DNA from: JADLHS01 sp044225555
GTDB taxonomy: Bacteria; Verrucomicrobiota; Verrucomicrobiia; Limisphaerales; JADLHS01
Length of the DNA: 64,000 nt
Reading direction: 5' to 3'
NCBI GenBank assembly: GCA_044225555.1
Contig: JBGAIM010000005.1
Location: 186,001-250,000 of the forward strand
The translations under genes were made by a program, and so were the position numbers. The notes beneath the pieces were generated by a model. The model did no database searches. It was not told the origin of the DNA and saw nothing but the letters and a program-made list of their open reading frames with translations. Shown here one piece after another: positions 18,122-25,762 of this stretch. Each line of letters begins with the position of its first letter. The stretch's first letter is position 1.

Positions 18122-18592
18122 ATGAATGACTTGATTTCCCAACTCACGTCCCTGCTCCAGAGCGGGCGCGATAAACAGACCGTTCTGCCGGAGGCGCTAC
18201 AACTTGTGCTAGCTGCTTTGCGCTCGGAGACCGGCACGATTCACCGTCTCGACGCAGACAAACAACTGCTCCATCTCGTGGCCCAAGTGGGATTGCCACC
18301 TTTCATGTTGGACATCGTGAAGACGATTCCGGTGGGGAAGGGGATTGCCGGCGAAACGGTCGTGCGCGGCGGTCCGGTGACAATGTGCAACTTGCAGACG
18401 GACACCAGCGGCGTGGCCAAACCGGGTGCAAAACAAACCGGCGTCGGCGGCGCGCTCTGCGTGCCCATTCGCCGGGGCGAAACCATCGTCGGCACGATCG
18501 GCATCGGCACGAAGCGGCAGCACGAATACACGCCGGAGGAGACGCAGACGCTTCAAGAGGTTGGGCGGCTGCTGGGTGGTCGTTTGGTTTGA
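18122..18592 (+). CDS. GAF domain protein
   Basis: A 156-residue stand-alone GAF domain. Visible features are ALQLVLAALRSETGTIHRLD, a helix/strand core ending in IPVGKGIAGETVVRGGPVTM, and CVPIRRGETIVGTIGIGT, the usual GAF beta-sheet end. There is no output domain. The LxxVLxxxLxxET pattern and short length match GAF proteins found singly next to signalling or redox genes. One Cys in the core (VTMCNL) and one in GGALCVPI could allow a redox role, but the fRMsr catalytic pattern was not recognised. It follows crcB-DUF190 on the same strand after 91 bp. Confidence 0.85.
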   Translation: MNDLISQLTSLLQSGRDKQTVLPEALQLVLAALRSETGTIHRLDADKQLLHLVAQVGLPPFMLDIVKTIPVGKGIAGETVVRGGPVTMCNLQTDTSGVAKPGAKQTGVGGALCVPIRRGETIVGTIGIGTKRQHEYTPEETQTLQEVGRLLGGRLV

Positions 18593-18610
18593 TCTGCTTG
18601 CCCGGCGAAC

Positions 18611-18641
18611 AAAAAAACGCGCCGGCGTATCCGCCAGCGCG
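18611..18641 (-). terminator. Rho-independent terminator of the superoxide dismutase gene
   Basis: Read on the minus strand, CGCGCTGGCG pairs with CGCCGGCGCG (one G-T wobble) around a GATA loop and is followed by seven T. It lies about 50 bp past the superoxide dismutase stop codon. Confidence 0.9.
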
Positions 18642-18688
18642 AGTTGATTGAAGTTGATTGTTTGTGGCAATTCGCTCTGCTTCCGCGT

Positions 18689-19303
18689 TCAATAATTTTT
18701 CGCGACCTCAGTCCAGTTCACCACGTTCCAGAACGCCTTGAGATAGTCGGCGCGTTTGTTCTGGTATTTGAGGTAGTAGGCGTGTTCCCAAACATCCACG
18801 CCGAGGATGGGTTTGCCTTCGCAACCGGCGACGGCTTTGCCCATGAGCGGATTGTCTTGGTTGGCGGTGGAAACGATCTCGAGTTTGCCGCCGTTGGAAA
18901 CGAGCCAGGCCCAGCCGCTGCCGAACCGGCCAACGCCCGCGGCCTCGAACTTCGCCTTGAAATCATCGAAGCTGCCGAAGGCGGCCTTGATGTCGTCGGC
19001 GAGTTTGCCGGTGGGTGCGCCGCCGGCGTTTGGGCCCATGCTCTTCCAGAAAAAGGAGTGATTCCAATGACCGCCACCGTTATTGCGCACCGGACCGCGA
19101 ATGGCGTCGGGCACGGAGCCGAGGTCTTTGATGATCTGTTCGAGACTCTTGGCTTCGAGCGCCGCATTGCCAGCGATGGCTTTGTTTAAGTTGTCCACAT
19201 AAGCCTTGTGATGGCGACCGTGGTGGATTTCCATCGTCAGCGCGTCAATGTGCGGTTCGAGCGCCGCCTTGTCGTAGGGGAGGGAGGGGAGTTCGTGTGC
19301 CAT
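18689..19303 (-). CDS. sodA: Superoxide dismutase, Mn/Fe family (Mn-like)
   Basis: A 204-residue cytosolic dismutase. Metal ligands are recognisable: His in MEIHHGRHHKAY, His in GGHWNHSFFW, and Asp/His in LGVDVWEHAYYL. Gly in the GGHWNHS region and Gln in STANQDNPL follow the Mn-type pattern rather than the Fe-type, although some members are cambialistic. The start ATG before AHELPSLPYDK is the normal family N-terminus. A longer upstream frame reaches into the divergent glycosyltransferase gene and is not supported. The gene stands alone with its own terminator. Confidence 0.96.
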   Translation of the reverse strand: MAHELPSLPYDKAALEPHIDALTMEIHHGRHHKAYVDNLNKAIAGNAALEAKSLEQIIKDLGSVPDAIRGPVRNNGGGHWNHSFFWKSMGPNAGGAPTGKLADDIKAAFGSFDDFKAKFEAAGVGRFGSGWAWLVSNGGKLEIVSTANQDNPLMGKAVAGCEGKPILGVDVWEHAYYLKYQNKRADYLKAFWNVVNWTEVAKNY

Positions 19304-19454
19304 AGTTTCAGTTTGGTTTTCGGTTATTGCGTAAACATCCAACGTCTTTGTCAGTTTGGTTGACGGCTGAACCGTAATGGAGAATCGGCGGACGCGCAAG
19401 AGTCGCCGCGAATGGCGTTCGACTTTTCCCCCGCGCTCTGTTAGTGAAAGGCGC

Positions 19455-20267
19455 GTGACCGACCCCAGCCTCTTGCTGCTCATCCCGGCCTACAATGAGG
19501 AAGCGCGCATCGCTCCCGTGCTGCGCGAGTTCGGCGATTATTTTCGAGACCATTACCGTGGTAATTTCCAGTTGGTGGTCGTTCTGAACGGCTGTCGTGA
19601 TAACACCCTAGGTGTCGTGCAGGGGGTGATGAAGGATTATCCCAGCATCACCTACCAGAATTTCGCTGCGCCCATCGGCAAGGGTGGTGCGCTCATCGAG
19701 GGGCTCAAGCTGGCGCCGCTGGCGGATGTGATTGGTTACGTGGATGCCGATGGCGCTTCGCCACCTCATGCTTTCCACACACTCGTCAAACGCATCAACG
19801 AAGCGGATTGCATCATTGGTTCGCGTTGGTTGCCGGGCGCGGTGTTGCATCAAGCGCAGCCGTGGATGCGCCGGCTCACCAGCCGATGCTTTCACGCCAT
19901 CGTCGAGGTGTTGTTTTGGATGCACATCCAGGACACCCAATGCCCGTGCAAAGTCATCCGGCGCGCCGCCATGGAGAAAATCCATTCATCACTCCAAATC
20001 GCGGACCTCGCTTTCGACGTGAACCTGCTGGTGTCGCTCAAACGGGCCGGGTTCACGATCAAGGAAGTGCCGATTGAATGGACGGACAAATTTGGATCGA
20101 AGGTCACTTCGGCTTTGTTCCGCACCTCGCTGACGATGTTTCTCTCCGTGTTCCGGGTGCGTTTGGTGTACTCGCCATTCTACAAATGGCTGGGGCCGTT
20201 ACGGCCGTTGGAAGCCTGGCTTTACCAGAAACTTCGTGCTCCGCAGCCCCGCCGGGATCCGAAATAA
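19455..20267 (+). CDS. Family 2 glycosyltransferase (polyprenyl-phosphate sugar transferase-like)
   Basis: A GT-A fold enzyme related to dolichyl/polyprenyl-phosphate glycosyltransferases. Motifs: SLLLLIPAYNEEARI at the N-terminus, VVLNGCRDNT, GKGGALIEGL, and the metal-binding GYVDADGASPP; then IIGSRWLPGA and DTQCPCKVIRR, LAFDVNLLVSLKRAG and IKEVPIEWTDK. There is no C-terminal GtrA-like membrane domain. The GTG at 19455 puts the fold start where the family has it. An ATG at 19377 would add a basic 26-residue extension without clear support. It probably makes a lipid-linked sugar for surface glycans; donor and acceptor cannot be told. Confidence 0.88.
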   Translation: MTDPSLLLLIPAYNEEARIAPVLREFGDYFRDHYRGNFQLVVVLNGCRDNTLGVVQGVMKDYPSITYQNFAAPIGKGGALIEGLKLAPLADVIGYVDADGASPPHAFHTLVKRINEADCIIGSRWLPGAVLHQAQPWMRRLTSRCFHAIVEVLFWMHIQDTQCPCKVIRRAAMEKIHSSLQIADLAFDVNLLVSLKRAGFTIKEVPIEWTDKFGSKVTSALFRTSLTMFLSVFRVRLVYSPFYKWLGPLRPLEAWLYQKLRAPQPRRDPK

Positions 20268-20410
20268 GTGTTCAATCTTCAAGATTTCGGCCCATTTCGC
20301 CTGGTTTTGCACATTGACGGGGGTCACGGAGAAATCTATCCTGCACCCCCTGAATTTTCGAGCACCCGGCCAACCGCCGGCTGACTCCCCCGGAGAGGAA
20401 GTGAATTGGA

Positions 20411-20608
20411 TTGACCGAGATTAAGCTGAAAAAAGGCGAGCCTGTGGACAAAGCCCTGCGCCGCCTCAAAAAGAAAATTGATCGCGAGGGCACGTTGCGC
20501 GTCGTGCGCAGCCATCGGCATTATGAGAAGCCGAGCGAGAAACGTCGCCGCAAGGAGAAAGCGGCCCGCTTCTCCGCCATGTTGACCGCCCGTTACGCGG
20601 ATCTGTGA
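20411..20608 (+). CDS. rpsU: 30S ribosomal protein S21
   Basis: A 65-residue basic protein with the bS21 pattern: IKLKKGEPVDKALRRLKKKIDREG followed by RRHYEKPSE-like HRHYEKPSEKRRRKEKAAR. It binds the 30S platform near the anti-Shine-Dalgarno end of 16S rRNA. The only start that gives the family N-terminus is a TTG at 20411, preceded by the purine-rich GAGAGGAAG. A strong imperfect hairpin (20618-20648) follows the stop within 10 bases, without a T-run. Confidence 0.95.
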   Translation: MTEIKLKKGEPVDKALRRLKKKIDREGTLRVVRSHRHYEKPSEKRRRKEKAARFSAMLTARYADL

Positions 20609-20617
20609 GTTTGGGTC

Positions 20618-20648
20618 GCCGGGCTGCGGCCAACACCGCAGTCCCGGC
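20618..20648 (+). other. Hairpin downstream of rpsU
   Basis: The arms 20618-20629 and 20636-20648 pair over 12 bp with one bulged T at 20642 and a six-base loop. It lacks a T-run, so it could be a weak or Rho-dependent terminator or an mRNA 3' end stabiliser. Confidence 0.5.
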
Positions 20649-20730
20649 CTTCCGGGATTGATTGAACCGTTGAGTGACTCGGGCGTTGATTGAACGCTTC
20701 GACCGTTCGACGGTTTAACTGTTTAGCGAC

Positions 20731-21642
20731 ATGTATTCCCTCTCGACCTGTTGGAATTCCCATCGCCACACGGACGGTCGCGCCATGCTGCGCGAAGTCC
20801 GTGAGCTGGGCTTTGAATATGCCGAACTCAGCCACGGCACGCGCATCAGTCTCATGCCCGGGATTCTCGACGCGGTGGGCGCGGGTGAGATCAAAATCTC
20901 CACGCTGCACAATTTCTGTCCGCTACCGATGGGCGTGAACAACTCCGCGCCCAACCTCTACCAGTTCACCGCTGAATCCGACCGTGAGCGCGAGTCCGCC
21001 GTCAAGCACACGCTCAAGACGCTGGAATTCGCCACGCGCGTCAAGGCGCCACTCGTCGTGCTGCATCTGGGCAGCGTCGAGATGAAGGATTACTCCGGCA
21101 AGTTCAAGGAGATGCTCGAACGCGGTGAGAAAGGTTCACCCAAGTACGAGAAGCTTGTCGCCGAACTTGTCGAGAAGCGTGAGGCGAAGAAGGTAAAGTT
21201 TGTCGAGCGACTTTATGCCTCGTTGCGGAAGGTCATTCCCGAAGCCGAAGCGCGCGGGATCAAATTCGGTTGCGAAAACCGTGAGGCGCTGGAGGAATTA
21301 CCGTTCGAGGACGATTTCGCGCTGCTCTTTCGCGAGTTGTCCAGTCCGGTGATGACTTACTGGCACGACACCGGCCACGCGCAGATCAAGGAGAACCTCG
21401 GGTTCATTCAGCACGCGCAGCATCTACAGACTTTTTCCGACCACCTCTCCGGATTCCACATTCACGACGTGCAGCCGCCGGCGCGTGACCATTGCGCACC
21501 CGGCAGCGGTTCGGTGGACTTCGCCGCGCTCAAACCGATGGTAAAGCCGCATCACATCAAAGTCTTTGAGTTCAGTCCCGCGATGCCCGTTGAAGTGCTC
21601 AAGCAAGGTGTCGCCCATGTGAAACGGATTTGGGGCGAATAG
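20731..21642 (+). CDS. Sugar phosphate isomerase/epimerase family TIM-barrel protein
   Basis: A 303-residue xylose isomerase-like TIM barrel (AP endonuclease 2 superfamily). The metal-site pattern is visible: Glu in FGCENREALEE, Asp/His in YWHDTGHAQI, His in GFHIHDV, and late Glu in VFEFSPAMP. The N-terminus MYSLSTCWNSHRHTDG is typical of verrucomicrobial members. A charged 40-residue insert (about 125-165; FKEMLERGEKGS) precedes the second half. The substrate is not predictable. It follows rpsU on the same strand after about 120 bp and precedes the DUF3142 gene. Confidence 0.82.
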   Translation: MYSLSTCWNSHRHTDGRAMLREVRELGFEYAELSHGTRISLMPGILDAVGAGEIKISTLHNFCPLPMGVNNSAPNLYQFTAESDRERESAVKHTLKTLEFATRVKAPLVVLHLGSVEMKDYSGKFKEMLERGEKGSPKYEKLVAELVEKREAKKVKFVERLYASLRKVIPEAEARGIKFGCENREALEELPFEDDFALLFRELSSPVMTYWHDTGHAQIKENLGFIQHAQHLQTFSDHLSGFHIHDVQPPARDHCAPGSGSVDFAALKPMVKPHHIKVFEFSPAMPVEVLKQGVAHVKRIWGE

Positions 21643-21717
21643 ATTTGAGCCTTTTAACTTCGGGATCGCACGCGTGCTTGTCAGTCTTCACCTCGTTTCC
21701 CATGCTGGCGCGCTTTC

Positions 21718-23001
21718 ATGAAGAGGCGCGTCCTGATTCTCTCGGCGGTGTTGGTGGCGGCGGTCGTTGCGCTGGCCATGACAATTCTCTTCGTGCGTTC
21801 GGGGCGGCGTGCGAGCGGGTTGCTGCGGCAGGAGGTTTATGTCTGGCAACGCGCGTGGTCGCGACCGGTGCGCGAGGCCGTCACGCAACACGCGACCAAC
21901 TTCCCGGCATTGGCCGTGCTCAAGGCGGAGGTCACCTGGAAAGACAAGCAGCCACAGGTTGTGCGCGTGGCGTTGGACTATGAAGCGTTGAAAAGCACTC
22001 GACGGCCCATCGGCATCGCACTGCGGATCGGACCGTATGCCGGGCCATTCAAGGCGGATGAGCCTGTCTCGGTTTTTATCACCGAACTCAGTGCCTCGTT
22101 GGTGGCCGAAGCCAGAACGAATCAATTACAACTCAGCGAGCTGCAAATTGATTTCGATTGCGCGGAATCAAAGCTGGACGGCTACCGCGTGTGGTTGGAA
22201 GCAATCCAAAAGCGAGTTGCGCCGTTGCCGGTAACTATCACCGCCTTGCCGAGCTGGCTGGATTCGCGCGCTTTCAAACGGCTTGCGGCCACGGCAACAA
22301 ATTACGTGCTGCAAGTCCACTCGGTCGAGCGGCCCAAGAGTTTTGATGCACCGTTTACGCTGTGCGACCCGCGGATGGCGAGCCGCGCGGTGGAGCGGGC
22401 GGGGCGCATTGGTATTCCCTTCCGCGTGGCGCTGCCAACCTACGGCTACTTGCTGGCTTTCGATGCCGCGGGCAAGTTCCTCGGCTTATCGGCGGAGGGG
22501 CCGCGTCCAAACTGGCCGACGAATGCGCTAATCCGGGAGGTTTCTTCCAACCCGGTGGAGCTGGCTGAACTCTTGTCAAGCTGGACGCACAATCGTCCAG
22601 AGGCGCTGCGCGGCGTGATCTGGTATCGGCTGCCGACGATTGTGGATAACTTTAACTGGCGCTGGCCGACCCTTGGCGCGATGCTCGAAACGCGTGCCCC
22701 CCGTGAAGTGCTGCGGGTCAACACGCGCCGGGTCGAGTCGGGGCTGGTGGAAATCAGCCTCGCAAACGAAGGCGAACTCGACATTTCCTCACGGCTCGCT
22801 GTGGAAGTCCGTTGGAGCAATGCCCGTCTCGTGGCGGGCGACGCTTTGCGGGACTTTGAACTGGCGGACAGAAGTGCGTCCGCCGCGAGATTCCAAACCA
22901 GGTCGCAACCCAGACGTATCCGCGCGGGCGAATCGCTCGTGCTCGGCTGGCTGCGCTTTGATCAAGACTGTGAGGTGCAGTGTGAGCTTAAAAAATTATG
23001 A
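21718..23001 (+). CDS. DUF3142 domain protein
   Basis: A 427-residue exported or membrane-anchored protein with an N-terminal helix (ILSAVLVAAVVALAMTILFV). The DUF3142 core begins QEVYVWQRAWSRPV and includes LQLSELQIDFDCAESKLDGY (the conserved acidic motif), VTITALPSWLD, QVHSVERP and GIPFRVALPTYGY. The family is a TIM-barrel-like group of unknown function. Its usual genomic partner is a CGPFFPN/tetratricopeptide protein, found here immediately downstream. The stop overlaps an ATG (ATGA at 22998), a normal coupling signal, but that ATG is followed by only three sense codons before TAG. Confidence 0.85.
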   Translation: MKRRVLILSAVLVAAVVALAMTILFVRSGRRASGLLRQEVYVWQRAWSRPVREAVTQHATNFPALAVLKAEVTWKDKQPQVVRVALDYEALKSTRRPIGIALRIGPYAGPFKADEPVSVFITELSASLVAEARTNQLQLSELQIDFDCAESKLDGYRVWLEAIQKRVAPLPVTITALPSWLDSRAFKRLAATATNYVLQVHSVERPKSFDAPFTLCDPRMASRAVERAGRIGIPFRVALPTYGYLLAFDAAGKFLGLSAEGPRPNWPTNALIREVSSNPVELAELLSSWTHNRPEALRGVIWYRLPTIVDNFNWRWPTLGAMLETRAPREVLRVNTRRVESGLVEISLANEGELDISSRLAVEVRWSNARLVAGDALRDFELADRSASAARFQTRSQPRRIRAGESLVLGWLRFDQDCEVQCELKKL

Positions 23002-23290
23002 AACGGCAATAGTCCAGACTCCGAAAATCGAGACACGAAGTAATTCCAATATCCTTCCAACCTTGAGCAATTGGGGCGATCCGCTTCCCCTGACTCGGGC
23101 GTTTGCCAGTACGGAAGTGGCGCGGGAGAATTGTTCGCCGGCGGCGGGCAAATTTGAGCGTTGGATTGGACGGGTGTGCGCCCGGATAACCGGAAGCAAC
23201 CGATGGCTGTTCCTTTTCCCGGAGAGAACGGAGCGGGGGAACGAGGAAAGGACGGTCGGCTCGCCGACCGGTTTCCGAAGCCCACCTTCA
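23002..23290. other. Anomalous 5' region between coupled ATGA and LysM gene signal peptide
   Basis: The segment follows the DUF3142 stop. It contains a dead-end start (ATG 22998, Met-Lys-Arg-Gln-stop), a perfect hairpin at 23253-23260 / 23263-23270, and purine-rich low-complexity text. Its translation in the downstream frame is low in conserved features. It looks like DNA inserted between the coupled start and the signal peptide of the next gene. The inferred GTG start of that gene lies inside it. Confidence 0.4.
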
Positions 23291-25738
23291 CTGGCGGAAA
23301 ATCTTCTGCGACTGGCCATCCTCGGACTCGCGCTGCTGGCGGTGGGTTCCAGCGCACATGCCTGCGGACCGTTCTTTCCCAACAATCTGCTGGATCGTGG
23401 GGACGAGGCAGTGCTCGTGGCGCCACTGGCCGATTTTGCGCGGGAACTGGAGCGGTTGAAGCTGGCCACTTGCCGCTTCGATCATGTCCGCGCGACGAAC
23501 GGTTATGCCGCTCAGACGTGCGATGCGGAAATGCTGGACCTCACCGCGGCGTTGAAGCGGGCGAAAGTTTCGCCCGAAGAATCGGCACGCATCACCGAGG
23601 GCCATCGGGTTAATCGCCAGAAGTTGAGTGAGTACCTGGTTGCGCTCGATGCATGGGAATCCAAAGCGTGGATGGATGCCGACGAAAACACACCAACCCG
23701 CCGCGGGCCGGCGCCCGTGCCTCCGAACTTTGACGAAGTGCCGGGACTGCCGGGTGAGTTCGCCGATTACTTCGAAGGGGCCAGCGTGTTCCAAAATCCC
23801 GACGCCGATGAAGATGCCGCGCGGATCGCGTGGGAAAGATTGTTGGCACGTCCGGCGGCAGAGCGAAAATACAAATCTACCTGGGCGGCGTTCATGCTCG
23901 GCAAAATCAAGGAGGAAACCGATGACGACAAGGCGCTCGAGTACTACCAGATGACGCGTGAGCTTGCGAAACACGGGTTTGCGGATTCGACGGGACTCGC
24001 GGCAGCAAGCATCGGCTGGGAGGCCAGGATTTGCTATCGAAACGGTGAATACGGCAAAGCCATCAACCTCTATCTCGAACAACTGGCCGCCGGCGACACG
24101 AGTGCCGCGACCTCCCTGCGGCTGACCGCACTGGCTGCGTTGGACGATCCGGCGCAACTTCAACGACTCGCAACCGACCCGGCGGCGCGCCAGGTCATCA
24201 CGTCATATCTCGTGTCGTGGCGTGGTGCGGGGTGGAGCTACGAGGAAGAACAAAAGCGGAGCAATGAGCTTGTGATCGGTTGGTTGAACGCGATTGAGGC
24301 AGCGGAGGTGAAGGATGTGGAACTGGCGGAGAAGCTCGCGCTGGCGGCATACCAAGGAGGCGCGTTTGACGAAGCGCAGCGGTGGATCAAGCGCTCGGGA
24401 AGCTCGCTGCTGGCGCAGTGGCTTCAGGCAAAACTGCTGTTGCGCGGCGGCAAGGTGGCGCCGGCGGCGGGGTTGCTGGCGAAGGTGAGTCGTAGCTTTC
24501 CGCCGGAATTACCGGGGACGAATGCCCCGGTGAGTTTCGTTGAAACTTTGTCATCGGAAATCAATCCGTGGGATCACGACAACATTTCCATTGGCAAACA
24601 AGTGCTGGGAGAACTTGGGGTGGTGCGTCTGGCGCGGCGTGAATACGCAGAGGCTTTGGATGCACTACTCCACTCCGGTTACTGGATGGACGCCGCGTAC
24701 GTCGCGGAACGGGTGCTGACGACGGATGAACTCAAGGTTTACGTGGAGCGGAATTGGCCGGAAGCGAAATCGCCGTCAACAAGCGAAGTAGCACCCACCT
24801 CTGGCGAGGTCGCATCTGAGGAGGAAGTCGCATACAAGAGAACGGCCAAGGACATTCGCTACCTGCTCGCGCGGCGGTTGACGCGTGATATGCGGGCCAG
24901 GGAGGCGCGGGAGTATTACCCCGAAGAACAGCGGTCGAGTTTTGATGAACTCGTTTTGAAACTGGACTCGGGTTGGAATGAAAGTCTGCCCGTCGAAGAG
25001 CGCGCCCGGTCACTTTTTCAGGCGGCGATCATTGCCCGCACCAACGGCATGGAGCTGCTGGGCACGGAAGTCGGTCCCGACTGGCATTACCACGACGGAC
25101 AGTTTGAATCGGAGTTGAGCGCCGAGTTGCGAACGAACGAAAATTTCAAGGTGCTGCCGGCCTCGGCGGATGAATTGCGTCGGGCCACCGGACACCGGGC
25201 CGATCCGGAGGTGCGATTTCACTATCGGTATCAAGCGGCGTTTCTGGCGTGGGAGGCGGCGAAGTTGATGCCGAACAACTCTGACGAGACCGCAAGAATG
25301 TTATGCACGGCGGGATCGTGGCTCAAGGGGCGCGACCCGGCTACAGCGGACATCTTTTACAAAGCGCTGGTGCGGCGGTGTCGGCAGACGGCGATTGGCG
25401 AGCAGGCGGACAAGATGCGTTGGTTTCCCGTGCTGGATGCGGACGGCGAGCCGATACCCTATCGGCCAAGGGTGCCGATAATGGAGGTTCAGGCGAGTGC
25501 GGAGCCGGCGCCCGAATCAAGCGAGGTCTTAAGTAATCCTCCGGCAGCCGCCAATATCTACGTGGTGCATCGCGGTGATTCACTCGCCATGATCGCGCAA
25601 GCTGCGGGTGTGACGGTGAAACAAATTGTGGCATCAAATCCCGGGTTGGAGCCGGCGAGACTGAAGGTTGGCCAACGGATCTTGATTCCGGAAAGTTCAT
25701 CCGAACCAGAGTCAGAATCCTGGGAGGTTCCACCATGA
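23174..25738 (+). CDS. Secreted CGPFFPN-type repeat protein with C-terminal LysM domain
   Basis: A large exported protein. A hydrophobic signal (LLRLAILGLALLAVGSSAHA) leads to mature CGPFFPNNLLDRGDEA, the hallmark of a verrucomicrobial/bacteroidal family of unknown function. The middle (about 150-780) is alpha-helical, with TPR-like stretches (LEYYQMTRELAKHGF, YGKAINLYLEQLAAG, REYAEALDALLHSGY). The C-terminus is one LysM peptidoglycan/chitin-binding domain (YVVHRGDSLAMIAQAAGV ... LKVGQRILIPE). No ATG lies upstream of the signal peptide in this frame; GTG 23174 is the most downstream usual start codon. The coupled ATG at 22998 is out of frame. It probably forms a cell-wall-associated complex with the DUF3142 protein. 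Confidence 0.75.
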   Translation: MCARITGSNRWLFLFPERTERGNEERTVGSPTGFRSPPSLAENLLRLAILGLALLAVGSSAHACGPFFPNNLLDRGDEAVLVAPLADFARELERLKLATCRFDHVRATNGYAAQTCDAEMLDLTAALKRAKVSPEESARITEGHRVNRQKLSEYLVALDAWESKAWMDADENTPTRRGPAPVPPNFDEVPGLPGEFADYFEGASVFQNPDADEDAARIAWERLLARPAAERKYKSTWAAFMLGKIKEETDDDKALEYYQMTRELAKHGFADSTGLAAASIGWEARICYRNGEYGKAINLYLEQLAAGDTSAATSLRLTALAALDDPAQLQRLATDPAARQVITSYLVSWRGAGWSYEEEQKRSNELVIGWLNAIEAAEVKDVELAEKLALAAYQGGAFDEAQRWIKRSGSSLLAQWLQAKLLLRGGKVAPAAGLLAKVSRSFPPELPGTNAPVSFVETLSSEINPWDHDNISIGKQVLGELGVVRLARREYAEALDALLHSGYWMDAAYVAERVLTTDELKVYVERNWPEAKSPSTSEVAPTSGEVASEEEVAYKRTAKDIRYLLARRLTRDMRAREAREYYPEEQRSSFDELVLKLDSGWNESLPVEERARSLFQAAIIARTNGMELLGTEVGPDWHYHDGQFESELSAELRTNENFKVLPASADELRRATGHRADPEVRFHYRYQAAFLAWEAAKLMPNNSDETARMLCTAGSWLKGRDPATADIFYKALVRRCRQTAIGEQADKMRWFPVLDADGEPIPYRPRVPIMEVQASAEPAPESSEVLSNPPAAANIYVVHRGDSLAMIAQAAGVTVKQIVASNPGLEPARLKVGQRILIPESSSEPESESWEVPP

Positions 25739-25762
25739 CCGTGAGTCCGCCCGGCAGGCAGC

